This document shows, piece by piece, positions 1 to 9,300 of a stretch of 64,000 nt of DNA. The stretch is from Streptomyces sp. 1331.2 (GTDB lineage Bacteria; Actinomycetota; Actinomycetes; Streptomycetales; Streptomycetaceae), in contig NZ_OBMJ01000001.1 of NCBI RefSeq assembly GCF_900199205.1, positions 1,488,001-1,552,000 on the forward strand, in the 5' to 3' direction. Positions within the stretch are counted from its first letter, which is position 1. Every line of letters starts with the position of its first letter. A program made the translations under genes and the position numbers. The notes under the pieces were generated by a model. It saw only the letters and a list, made by a program, of their open reading frames with translations. It was not told the DNA's origin and made no database searches.

Positions 1-1266
1 GCCGAGCGCGGCCCGCACGCCCGCCTTGCCGTTCAGCCGCACGTGGACCGGGCTGATCTTGGTCTCGGCGTTGGTGACCGGCGTCCAGCCCTTGCCGCCG
101 GTGTAGTCGGCACGCACGGCCCAGGTGCCGGCGGCGTCCTGCTCTGCCTCCAGGTGGACCTGGCCGTCGGCGCTGACCTCCAGGTAGCAGGTCAGGCCGA
201 GGTTGACGACCACCGGCAGGCCGGCGACGGTCAGCACCGGGCTGGCCTGCAGCTTGGCGAAGGGCACCCGGATGGGGGCCGCACCGGTGTTGCGGGCCAC
301 GTCGCCGGTGACCTTCCACTGGGCGTGGGCACCCAGGTCGAAACCGATGGACGCGGTGCGCGGGCTGCCCACGGTGGCGCCGTGGTAGGCGAAGTGGACG
401 GCCGGGTGCAGCTGGAGCGCGCCGGAGGCGTCCAAGCTGGCGCCCTCGGGCAGCGGGACCGGGGCCTTGAGGTTGACCTCCAGGGTGCCGGAGGCGTCGC
501 CCTTCACGCCGTTGCCGTCCACGCCGACGCTCGCCTTGAGGTCTTTGACCAGCGGTGTCACGGTGATGCCGTGCGGATCGACGGGCACGCTGCCGTCGGC
601 CTCGGTGCCGCCGAGGAGTTCGGCGAGGGTGGCCGGACGGGTGGTCAGGTTGACGGTGTTGCCCGCGCCGGGGCGGACGCCGGTGACCGCCACCAGCGCG
701 CCCTGCGGCGCGGCGGCGGTGGGCGGGCTGGCGATCAGCTGGCCGGGCTGGACGGCGGCAGCGGCGGCCGGGGCGCCAGCGGCCGGGGCGGGCGTGCTCG
801 GGGCGGGCGTGCTCGGGGCGGCGGCGCTCGGTGCGCTGCTCGGCGCCGAGCTCGGGGAAGCTGCCGGGGGGCCGGCCGCCGTCAGGACTGCTGTGCCGCC
901 CGCCGGGTCGTAGGCGGTCAGTTGCAGGCCCTTCGTCGCCGCCGTGACGGCGCTGCCGTCCTTGCCGGGGCTGCCGATCGCGGCCTGCTGGTCTCCGGCG
1001 GGCGCCGCGGTGACGGGCGCCGCACCGGCGGTCGGACGGCCGGTGGCGGGCGAGGCCGCCTTGGCGCGCGGGGTGCCGGCGGCGGGTACGGCGGCGGCCG
1101 GGCTGCCCCCGGCCGCCGTCGCGCTCGCGTCGGCGACGGTGGCGGCCGCCGGGACGGCGCCGTTCTGGGTGGTACCGGGGCTGGTCGGCCCGCACGCGGC
1201 GGCCCCGGCGAGGATGAGGGTGAGAGCGGCGGGGCCGGCGGCCCTGCCTATCGAACGCTTGAACAC
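1..1266 (-). CDS. Secreted lipoprotein, unknown function (C-terminus beyond window)
   Basis: The frame is open from a GTG at 1266 to the first base of the window, so the gene is partial (422 codons seen). The product starts with a short basic segment (FKRSIGR), then a hydrophobic stretch ending LILAGAAAC, a plausible though not ideal lipobox with Cys 27 or so as the lipidated residue. A long Ala/Pro/Thr/Ser-rich tether (about residues 30-165) follows, as in surface lipoproteins. The rest is a beta-rich region without a motif I recognise. The opposite strand is also open here, but its product is low-complexity and lacks a signal or domain. No convincing ribosome binding site precedes the GTG. 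Lipoprotein assignment is inference from the N-terminus; function unknown. Confidence 0.7.
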   Translation of the reverse strand, partial: MFKRSIGRAAGPAALTLILAGAAACGPTSPGTTQNGAVPAAATVADASATAAGGSPAAAVPAAGTPRAKAASPATGRPTAGAAPVTAAPAGDQQAAIGSPGKDGSAVTAATKGLQLTAYDPAGGTAVLTAAGPPAASPSSAPSSAPSAAAPSTPAPSTPAPAAGAPAAAAAVQPGQLIASPPTAAAPQGALVAVTGVRPGAGNTVNLTTRPATLAELLGGTEADGSVPVDPHGITVTPLVKDLKASVGVDGNGVKGDASGTLEVNLKAPVPLPEGASLDASGALQLHPAVHFAYHGATVGSPRTASIGFDLGAHAQWKVTGDVARNTGAAPIRVPFAKLQASPVLTVAGLPVVVNLGLTCYLEVSADGQVHLEAEQDAAGTWAVRADYTGGKGWTPVTNAETKISPVHVRLNGKAGVRAALG

Positions 1267-1329
1267 GCGGCGTCATGTTACTGACGAGGAATTAGTTTGT
1301 CGAAGACAGGCCAAACGGGCGCCTGACGT

Positions 1330-1410
1330 GGGGTTCGACCGCCGGTCAGCCCATCGCGGGGTTCGACCGCCGGTCGGCCCATCGCGGGGTTCGACCGCCG
1401 GTCGGCCCAG
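1330..1410. repeat. 28-bp tandem repeat, three copies, each a small hairpin
   Basis: Units at 1330-1357, 1358-1385 and 1386-1410 (last one shortened) differ by one base. Each contains the hyphenated palindrome GACCG-C-CGGTC. The repeat lies between the 3' end of aat and the start of the lipoprotein gene, both leftward, so it could terminate aat or bind a regulator. Confidence 0.85.
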
Positions 1411-1417
1411 CCGCCGG

Positions 1418-2194
1418 TCAGCCGAGCCGCGACGCCGGCAGCCGCTCCAGCGACAGCGGGCCCGTCCCGGTGGCGGCGGAGAGCTCCGCGAGGTACCGGG
1501 AGCGCGCCATCGGCTCGGCCCCGAGACTGCGCACGTGCGGCCCGTCCCACTGCGCGTCGAGCAGCCGCCCGCCCGCCGCGGCGAACCGGGCACCGAGGTC
1601 GGCGACGGCGACCCGGGCGGCGTCCGGGCGGCGGTGGAACATCGAGTCGAGGCTCAGCACCGACCCGACCGCGACCCCGAACACCCCGCCGACCAGCTCC
1701 TCCCCCTCCCACACCTCCACGCTGTGCGCCGCCCCGAGTACGTGCAGGTGCTCCAGCGCCGTCGACAACTCCTCGGTGAGCCAGACGGGCCGGCGCCGCT
1801 CGGCGCACTCGGCCAACACCCGCCCGAAGGCCCGGTCCGCGGTCGTCCACCACTCCGAGCGGTTGCGCAGCCGCCGGGCGAGCCGGCTCCCGAGCCGTAC
1901 ACCGTCGGGCGCGATCACCGGTCGGGGATCGGGCGACCACCACGCCAGCGCGTACGGATCGTCCCCGCCCGGCAGCAGGGCCACCTCGCCCGCCTCGACG
2001 GCGTCCCCGTACAGCGCCTCGCTGTACGCGCTCGCGTACACGTCCCCCGCCGGCAGCGGGAACAGCCCGCACCGGTACGCCGCCAGCAGTTCCTGCGACC
2101 CGAGCCTGCCGCCGAAGGCCACCGGCCCGTCCGCGAGGCCGTGCCGGACGTCCAGCGCGTCGAAGACCCCGACCGCGTCATGAGCCCCGCTCAT
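1418..2194 (-). CDS. aat: Leucyl/phenylalanyl-tRNA--protein transferase
   Basis: Transfers Leu or Phe from charged tRNA to the N-terminus of proteins starting with Arg or Lys, making them substrates of the ClpS/ClpAP N-degron route; cytosolic. The 258-residue product is near the usual family length. Family signatures are visible: the YRCGLFP block near residue 45, AWWSPDPRPVI near 82, and GVFGVAVGSVLSLDSMFH near 175, matching the conserved core around the aminoacyl-tRNA binding cleft. The chosen ATG at 2194 starts the conserved part; the frame is open 22 codons further upstream but that part is encoded by palindromic repeats. The start codon itself lies in one repeat copy (2180-2194), giving an N-terminus MSGAH. 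Downstream stop is at 1418. Confidence 0.9.
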   Translation of the reverse strand: MSGAHDAVGVFDALDVRHGLADGPVAFGGRLGSQELLAAYRCGLFPLPAGDVYASAYSEALYGDAVEAGEVALLPGGDDPYALAWWSPDPRPVIAPDGVRLGSRLARRLRNRSEWWTTADRAFGRVLAECAERRRPVWLTEELSTALEHLHVLGAAHSVEVWEGEELVGGVFGVAVGSVLSLDSMFHRRPDAARVAVADLGARFAAAGGRLLDAQWDGPHVRSLGAEPMARSRYLAELSAATGTGPLSLERLPASRLG

Positions 2195-2363
2195 GCCGCC
2201 ACCCCATGAGCGCTGCTCATCGCACTGCCCGCATGAGACCTGTTCATCGCACCGGCCCATGAGACTTGCTCATCGCTCCCCCTCATGAGACTTGCTCATG
2301 GCGCCGCCCCATGAGGTCCACTCATGACGCCCGCTCATGTCGCCCCCCATGAGTGATGTTCAT
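2180..2363. repeat. Palindrome array A: ATGAG-N5-CTCAT, eight phased copies
   Basis: Copies start at 2180, 2206, 2233, 2259, 2285, 2311, 2324 and 2349. Steps are 26, 27, 26, 26, 26, 13 and 25 bp. Five copies are perfect; 2233 and 2349 end TTCAT and 2324 begins ATGAC. The first copy holds the aat start codon and the last covers the stop codon of the NRPS-like gene, so the array fills the whole gap between the two leftward genes. Confidence 0.95.
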
Positions 2364-5300
2364 CGCGCCACCCCCAAGAACCCTTCCCCTTCCAGCCCCG
2401 CCAGATAGTGGTCGATCAGCCCCGCGTCCACCGGCGGCAGTTCGATCCCGCTCCCGGCCAGCGCCGCGTCCGCGTTGGCCCGGTCGAACAGCGGGAACGT
2501 CGGCCGGAAGTACATCTCGCTGATCGACAGTTCCGACCCCGGCGCGCGGTCCACGAACAGCGGGACGAACGGCGCGATCGGGTGCGTCGGGTTCCCTGCG
2601 GCGAAGCGGACCAGCCGCTGCACCCACTCCCCGTACGGGAGCTGGACGATCCGGTGGCCGCGCGCCCGCAGCCGGTCCGCCAGGTCTGCGAGGACGCCCG
2701 GCCGCGGGGAGGTGAGGTGGTAGACCTCGCCGTCGGCGGGTGCGTGCGCGGCGATGTGGGCGATGGCGCCGGTGAAGCGGTCGGCCGGGACGAAGTCGAG
2801 CAGCAGCCGAACGTCGGGGCAGGTGCCGCTGTCCGCCAGGTACTTGATCAGCGCGCACAGCTCGGTGCCGGTGTTCATCACACCGCTCGCCAGGTCCCCG
2901 GTGACGTCGTTGGTGCGCAGCACCGTGACCGGCAGTCCGGCGGCGGCCGCGTTGTGCAGCAGTTGCTCGGCCACCCACTTGCTCTCGACGTAGCCGACGC
3001 CGATCCGGTCGGGATGGGCGAGCGGGGTCCGCTCGGTGACCTTGTCGACGCCCGCCGCCCCGAAGCCGGCCAGCACGGCGAGGGTGGAGAGGTAGTGCAC
3101 GGGTATGCCCCGGCTGTGTCCGGCGAGCCGGACGATCTCCCGGGTGCCGCCCACGTTGGCGTCGCGCAACTGGTGGTACGGGTAGAGGAAGTTGACCTGC
3201 CCGCCGAGGTGGTAGACCGCGTCCAGGTGGCCGGCCAGCCAGTCGAACTGCCGCTCCGCCAGCCCGATCCGGGCCCGGGTGAGGTCGCCCACCAGCGGGA
3301 CGACCCGGCGGTCGGCGAGGTCGTGCCGCAGGAAGCGCTGCTGGGTGGCCCGCAGCCGTTCCAGCGCGTGCTCCTCATCGGGCGCCCGGACCAGGCAGTG
3401 GATCCGGGCCCGGGTGGTGGCGAGCAGCGCGTGCAGCAGGTGCGCGCCGCAGAAGCCGGTGGCGCCGGTGAGCAGGATCTCGGCGGGTTCGGCCCGGGAG
3501 GGTGCGGGGCTCCAGGACTGCCCGACGGGTTCGGTGAGCCGGGCCTCCGCGAACCAGTCGACGGCCGCTTCCGCACCGCCGGTGCCGACGCCCACGCCGA
3601 CGCCTGCCTCGATGCCGGCCCCGACGCCTGCGGCAACACCCGGCCCCGTACCGGCGGCAGCCCCGCCGCCCGGCCCCGCACCGGCCCCGCCGTCGGTACG
3701 GGCCTCCTGCAGCGCCCCCGCGAAGGCCCGCAGCACGGACTCCCGCAGCAGTGAGCGGGTGAGCGTGCGGACCCGGCCGACGTCGATGCCGAACATGATC
3801 CGGGCGCGGGCCAGCATCTCCATCGCCAGCAGCGAGGTGCCGCCGAGCGCGAAGAAGTCGTCGTCCGGTCCGACGGTCTCGACGCCGAACAGTTCCGCCC
3901 ACAGCTGCCCGACCGCCTCCTCGACCGCGTCCCGTGCTCCCCCGGCGCCGCTCCCTGCGCCTGTCCCGCCCGGTCCCGCCGCCCGGGGCGCCGTCCGTAC
4001 CGGGGCGTGCGGCAGTCGGCGCCGGTCGATCTTCCCCGCCGCCGTGAGCGGCATCGCCTCCAGCGGAACGAACTCGGCGGGCACCAGGTACTCCGGCAAC
4101 CGCTCGGCCAGGAACGCCCGGATCCCCTCGGCGCTGCCGCCCGCCCCGTCGGCCAGCGTGTAGTAGGCGGTGAGCGCCCGGCTGCCGTCCGCGGCCGTCC
4201 CGTCGGCCGCGACCCGTGCCTGCCGGACGTCCGGGTGGGCGGCCAGCACCGCCTCGATCTCGGCCGGGTCGACCCGGTGGCCCCGGACTTTCACCTGGTC
4301 GTCGAAGCGGCCGAGGATCTCCAGTTGTCCGTCCTGCCGCCAGCGTCCGGCGTCGCCGGTGCAGTACATTCGCTCACCGGGCAGCGGCGCGTACGGGTCG
4401 GGCAGAAAGGATTCTGCAGTCAGGCCGGGGCTGCGCCAGTAGCCCCGGGCGAGGCCGGGCCCGCCGAGGTGGATCTGCCCCTTCTCCCCGGGGCGGACCG
4501 GCCGCAGCCGCGCGTCCAGCACGTGCACCCGCACCCCCGGCAGCGGTCGTCCGATCGGCACGGGGGCGGCCGGCCCCCCGCCCGCGCCCCCACTCCCGCC
4601 TGCGCTCCCGGCCGCGCCTGAGCCTCCGCCCGAGCTCCCGTCCCCCAGCAGCTCCGCCGTGACCTCGCAGAGCGTGGACGTGACGGCCGCCTCCGTGACC
4701 CCGTACGCGTTGAGCAGCCGCGCGCCGGGCAGCCGGTCCAGGCAGGTGCGGCAGTCGTCGGCGTGCACGACGTCCCCGCCGACCACCACGAGCCGCAGCC
4801 CGTCCGGGCCGGGCCCGCCGGGCGGGAGCAGGTCGAGCACATGGTGCCCGTAGGCAGGGGTGAAGTCGGCGACGGCGAGGCCGAGCCCGGGCAGCCGGCC
4901 CACCAGTTCGGTGGGTGCCCACGTCCCGCCGCCGGTCCCGCCGCCGCCCAGGACGACCGTGGCGCCGGCGAGCAGGGCTCCGAAGACCTGTTCCAGCGCG
5001 GTGTCCGAGCCCAGCGCGGCCAGTTGCAGGACGCGTTCGCCGGGCGCCAGCCGGTACGCGCGGACGATCCGGTCGAGGGTGAACACCAGCGCACGGTGGG
5101 TGACCGGGACGCCCTTGGGTCGGCCGGTCGTGCCGGAGGTGTAGATCAGGTACGCGAGGTCGTCCGGGACGGCGCCGTCGTCGGACCGGACCTCCTCGAC
5201 CCCGGCCTCCGCACCCGCACCCGCACCCCTACCGACACCGGCACCCGTACCCGTACCGGTGCCGTCCGCCCGTACCGCCGCCACCCCCGCCACCTCGGGA

Positions 5301-5959
5301 AACTCGTGACCGTCGGTGACCACCACCCGCGCCCCGCAGTCCTCGACCAGCCGGGCCAACCGCCGCTGCGGGTGCGCCGGGTCCAGCGGCAGGAAGGCGC
5401 CGCCCGCCTTGAGCACGCCCAGCCAGGCGACGACCAGGTCCGCCCCGCGTTCCAGACAGACCGGCACCACCCGCTCCGGCCCGGTGCCGCGCGCCCGCAG
5501 CTCGGCGGCCAACCGGTCACTGAGCAGGTCGAGTTCGCGGTAACTCAGGGTGGCGTCCTCGGCGATGACGGCGAGCGCATCCGGGTCGTGCGCCGCCCGC
5601 GTGCGGAACAACCCGTGCACGGTGTCCGCGAATCCGGCCGCCGGCGCTTCGCGACCCGCGCCCCCCGCGCCTTCACCCGCGCCCGCACCTTCACCCGCGC
5701 CTGCCCCCGGACCGCCCCCGGGTTCTCCCGGGCCGTCCCCGGGACCGGTGAATCCCAGCCCCGCGGGCCGCCATTCCCGTTCCACCCAGGCCCGGCACTC
5801 GTCCCGCCCGGCCGGCCCGTGGACCGGGTGCCACCCGGCGGGGACGGTCAAGTCCCCGGGCCAGAGCGCGTACTGACCGTTGTCGTTGCGCACCACGGCG
5901 TGACGCCCGGACCTCGCATCCGTTCGTACGCCCCGTGCGCTGTCTGCTGCGTCATCCAC
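2360..5959 (-). CDS. NRPS-like protein: MbtH - adenylation - carrier - thioester reductase
   Basis: A single-module synthetase predicted to activate an amino or carboxylic acid, load it on a phosphopantetheine arm and release it reductively as aldehyde or alcohol. Domains in order: an MbtH-like segment (about residues 20-70, with LWP, VPAGW and the third Trp of the family); a Gly/Ala/Glu-rich linker; adenylation (about 130-620) with YTSGTTGRPKG, NAYGVTEA, YCTGDAGRW and the C-terminal Lys in AAGKIDRR; carrier protein with DDDFFALGGTSLL (Ser about 707); Rossmann reductase from about 830 with TGATGFCGAHLL and YVESK. MbtH proteins normally are separate chaperones of adenylation domains, so the fusion is unusual but known. 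I chose GTG 5959: it has a GAGG eight bases upstream, and the earlier GTG at 6022 overlaps a likely -10 box. Substrate not predicted. Confidence 0.9.
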   Translation of the reverse strand: MDDAADSARGVRTDARSGRHAVVRNDNGQYALWPGDLTVPAGWHPVHGPAGRDECRAWVEREWRPAGLGFTGPGDGPGEPGGGPGAGAGEGAGAGEGAGGAGREAPAAGFADTVHGLFRTRAAHDPDALAVIAEDATLSYRELDLLSDRLAAELRARGTGPERVVPVCLERGADLVVAWLGVLKAGGAFLPLDPAHPQRRLARLVEDCGARVVVTDGHEFPEVAGVAAVRADGTGTGTGAGVGRGAGAGAEAGVEEVRSDDGAVPDDLAYLIYTSGTTGRPKGVPVTHRALVFTLDRIVRAYRLAPGERVLQLAALGSDTALEQVFGALLAGATVVLGGGGTGGGTWAPTELVGRLPGLGLAVADFTPAYGHHVLDLLPPGGPGPDGLRLVVVGGDVVHADDCRTCLDRLPGARLLNAYGVTEAAVTSTLCEVTAELLGDGSSGGGSGAAGSAGGSGGAGGGPAAPVPIGRPLPGVRVHVLDARLRPVRPGEKGQIHLGGPGLARGYWRSPGLTAESFLPDPYAPLPGERMYCTGDAGRWRQDGQLEILGRFDDQVKVRGHRVDPAEIEAVLAAHPDVRQARVAADGTAADGSRALTAYYTLADGAGGSAEGIRAFLAERLPEYLVPAEFVPLEAMPLTAAGKIDRRRLPHAPVRTAPRAAGPGGTGAGSGAGGARDAVEEAVGQLWAELFGVETVGPDDDFFALGGTSLLAMEMLARARIMFGIDVGRVRTLTRSLLRESVLRAFAGALQEARTDGGAGAGPGGGAAAGTGPGVAAGVGAGIEAGVGVGVGTGGAEAAVDWFAEARLTEPVGQSWSPAPSRAEPAEILLTGATGFCGAHLLHALLATTRARIHCLVRAPDEEHALERLRATQQRFLRHDLADRRVVPLVGDLTRARIGLAERQFDWLAGHLDAVYHLGGQVNFLYPYHQLRDANVGGTREIVRLAGHSRGIPVHYLSTLAVLAGFGAAGVDKVTERTPLAHPDRIGVGYVESKWVAEQLLHNAAAAGLPVTVLRTNDVTGDLASGVMNTGTELCALIKYLADSGTCPDVRLLLDFVPADRFTGAIAHIAAHAPADGEVYHLTSPRPGVLADLADRLRARGHRIVQLPYGEWVQRLVRFAAGNPTHPIAPFVPLFVDRAPGSELSISEMYFRPTFPLFDRANADAALAGSGIELPPVDAGLIDHYLAGLEGEGFLGVAR

Positions 5960-6011
5960 CGGCTTGACCTCGTGCTGTGGCGGCAGAATGCTTGGGAGTG
6001 CGACATTTCCG

Positions 6012-6040
6012 ACTATACGCACTCACGACACATCGAGAAC
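6012..6040 (-). promoter_or_regulatory. Probable promoter of the NRPS-like gene
   Basis: On the minus strand a TATAGT -10 box lies at 6017-6012, with a weak -35 (GTTCTC or TTCTCG) 16-17 bp upstream. Transcription starting near 6005 would give a leader of about 45 nt to GTG 5959, which supports that start. Prediction only. Confidence 0.4.
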
Positions 6041-6310
6041 GTCCGGTCGCACAACGACCGGACGCCGCACACCCGCGCGAAGACGCATGCACCCGACACC
6101 GGGCAAGGACACACACCCGGCACCGGGCGCCGACACCCGCCGGGTCCTCGCGCGGACACGCGCAGCCCCCGCCGGGAAGGCCCGGAGGCGCCAGGAGCCA
6201 GGAGAATCGGATAGCCTGGCCCACCGAACCCCCCGCAGCCGGCCCGGCCCCCGCCCTCACCCGAATCCCCCGCCCGACCGGCGGGGTGATGTCGTGGAGG
6301 AGGTAGCTCG
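6041..6310. other. Divergent intergenic region, no gene seen
   Basis: Between the NRPS-like gene and the GGDEF-EAL gene. Frames in it are low-complexity (Arg/Pro/Thr) and show no domain. It should hold the rightward promoter of the GGDEF-EAL gene; a TAGCCT near 6212 is a weak -10 candidate. A very strong Shine-Dalgarno, GGAGGAGGT, ends the region at 6296-6303. Confidence 0.5.
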
Positions 6311-9300
6311 TTGACACGCCGGCGACAACGCCTGATGGCCTGTTACCTGCTCTGGATGGTGGTGTTCACCGGCATCTACTACGCCAATCCGGGCCAGCGG
6401 ATCGTCTGGTGGACGGGCATCGGGCTCGGCGGCGTGGCCGCCATCGTGCTCGGCGTCCGCCTCAACCGCCCCGCGCACGCACGCTTCTGGTACGTCCTGG
6501 CGCTCGCCAACCTGAGCTTCACCGCGGGCGAGGTGGTGCAGGCCGTCCAACTGGACATCCTGCACGAGGCCAACCCGTTCCCCTCCGTCGCGGACGCCTT
6601 CTACCTCGCCGAGTACGTGCTGTACGCAGCCGGCGTGCTCGGCTTCATCCGCTGGCGCACGGCCCGTCAGGACCGCGCCGGGCTGCTCGACGCGCTGATC
6701 CCCACCATCGGCCTGGCCCTGCTCGCCTGGATCTACCTGATCCTCCCGTACGCCCAGAACCCGGACCTCACCTGGTTCCAGAAGGCCGTCTCGATCGCCT
6801 ACCCGCTCGGCGACGTCGTCGTGCTCGCCCTGCTGTTGCGCCTGCTGACCCCGCGCGGCGGCAACTCCCGCTCGCTGCAGCTGCTCGCCGTCGGCACCGT
6901 CGGCCTGCTGGTCTCCGACGTGCTGTACGCGCTGATCCAGCTGCACGGCACCTGGCGCATCGGCACGCCCGTCGAGCTCGGCTGGGCGGCCTTCTACACG
7001 GCCTGGGGCGCGGCCGCGCTGCACCCGTCGATGGTCGAGCTGACCAGGCCCGTCCCCACCCAGCAGCCGGATCTCGGCGCCGCCCGGCTCGTCCTGCTCA
7101 CCCTCGCCTCGCTGATCGCCCCGGCGATCCTGATCATCGAGTCCCTGGCCGGCAACACCAGCAACGCGGGCGTGATCGGCGCGTTCTCCGCGCTCCTGTA
7201 CCTACTCGTGCTCGCCCGCCTGGCGGTGGTGGTCTCCGCCCGCAGGCAGGCCATCGCCCGCGAACGGGCGCTGCGCGAGGCCGGCGCCCGGCTGACCGCG
7301 GCCGTCACCGTGGAGGAGGTCGCGGACGCCGTGCAGTCGGCCGCCTCCACCCTGATGCCCGCCGAGCCCGGGCACGTCGCCCTGCTCGCCGTCGCCGAGG
7401 CGGGCGTGCTGCACGTGCGGCACGCTGAGCGCGGCGCGGCGCAGCACCGGGTGGGGACCGCCTCCGACTCCGACCAGGTGCTCGCCCTCGCCGCCTACCG
7501 CGAGACCCGGCTGCTGCCCGTCGAGGCCGTCGACCTGCCCACCCGCGAGCTGACCGGGCACCTGGACGGCATGCCGTACGCCCTGATCTGCCCGCTCACC
7601 CTCGCCGAACGGCCGTCCGGCGACCCGCTGATCGGCGCGCTCATCGTCACCGGCACCGAGCAGGAACTGGCCAGTCTGTGGAGCTCGCTGGAGATCCTGG
7701 CCGCGCAGGCGGCCCTCGCCGTCGAGCGGGTGGTGCTGAGCCAGGAGGTGACCCGCCGCAACAGCGAGCTGTACTTCCGCACCCTGGTGCAGAACGCCAG
7801 CGACGTCATCCTGATCCTCGACGCGGACGACGGTGTGCGCTACGCCTCGCCGTCCGCCGAGTCGGTGCTGGGCCGCCCCCGCCTGGCGGGCACCCTGGTC
7901 ACCGACCTGGTCCCGCCGGAGGACAGCCGGGAGGTGGGCAAGGCGCTGGCCCGGATGCGCGGCGCGAGCGACCCGCCGCGCGGCGAGCACGCGCGCGAGC
8001 ACCCCCGCGAGCACTGGCGGTTGCTGCGCCACGACCGCACCCCGATCGAGGCGGAGGTCCGCTTCAACGACCTGCGGGCCGACCCGACCGTCGGTGCTCT
8101 GGTGCTCACCCTGCGCGACGTCACCGAGCAGCGCCAGATGGAGCGCGAGCTGACCCACCGGGCCTTCCACGACTCGCTGACCGGCCTGGCCAACCGGGTG
8201 CTGTTCCAGGACCGCGTCGGGCACGCGCTCTCCCGCGGTGAGCGCAGCGGGTCCGTCACCGGGGTGCTCTTCATCGACCTGGACGACTTCAAGGTGGTCA
8301 ACGACACCCAGGGCCACGCGGTCGGCGACGAACTTCTGGTCGCGGTCTCGCTGCGGATCTCCACCGCGCTGCGTTCCTCGGACACCGCGGCCCGGCTCGG
8401 CGGCGACGAGTTCGCGGTGCTGGTCGAGGACGCGACCCGGCCGGCGGACGTGGACACCATCGCGGCCGGCGTGCTGGAGGTCTTCACCGAGCCGTTCAAG
8501 CTCAAGGCGGGTGCGGTGCGGGTGAGTGCCAGTATCGGGGTGGCGACCACCGAGGACAGCGTGGACGCGACCGAACTGCTCACCCACGCCGACCTCGCGC
8601 TCTACTCGGCGAAGGCGGCCGGCCGCCGCCAGTGGTGCCACTACCGGCCGGCCCTGCAGGCCGGGCTGGTGGAACGGCACGAGCTGAACGAGCACCTCGA
8701 CTCGGCGATCGCGGAATCGGCGTTCCAGCTGTACTACCAGCCGATCGTCGACCTGCGCACCGGCGACCTGGTCGCCTTCGAGGCCCTGGTCCGCTGGCCG
8801 CACGACCGGCGCGGCATGGTGCTGCCCGACGAGTTCATCGCCCTCGCCGAGGAGAGCGGCCAGATCGTCCCGCTCGGCGCGTGGGTCCTGGAGCGCGCCG
8901 CCCAGGAGGCCGCCGCCTGGCAGGCGGCCAGTTCCACCGTCCGCGCCGCGACCGGGCGGCCCCCGCTGCGGGTCAACGTCAACGTCTCCGCCCGGCAGTT
9001 CCGCGACGCCGGCTTCGTGGACGTCGTCCGCCAGTCACTCGCCACCTCGGGCATCGACCCGCACACCCTCGTCCTGGAGCTCACCGAGTCCGTGCTGATG
9101 CGCCGCGACGACCGCATCCACGCCGACATGGCCACCCTCTCCGACCTCGGAGTCGCCATCGCCATCGACGACTTCGGCACCGGCTACTCCTCGCTCTCCT
9201 ACCTGCGGGAGTTCCCGATCTCCCTGCTGAAGATCGACAAGTCCTTCATCGACGGCCTCGGCCATTCCGCCCAGCAGTACGCCCTGGTCGAGGGCATCTC

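Noticed and set aside
43..1284. A 413-codon rightward open frame over the first 1.2 kb
   Set aside because: Its product is Gly/Arg-rich low complexity without domain; the leftward frame has a signal sequence, lipobox and tether.
2180..2363. Palindrome arrays as simple rho-independent terminators
   Set aside because: Single 5-6 bp stems with A+T ends are weak, copies occur upstream of genes and at start codons, and the 26-bp phase is not needed for termination; clear terminators exist separately at several of these loci.
5952..6317. Small leftward gene in the NRPS/GGDEF gap
   Set aside because: Cys/Arg/Gly-rich product without domain; it overlaps the NRPS promoter and the strong ribosome binding site of the GGDEF-EAL gene.
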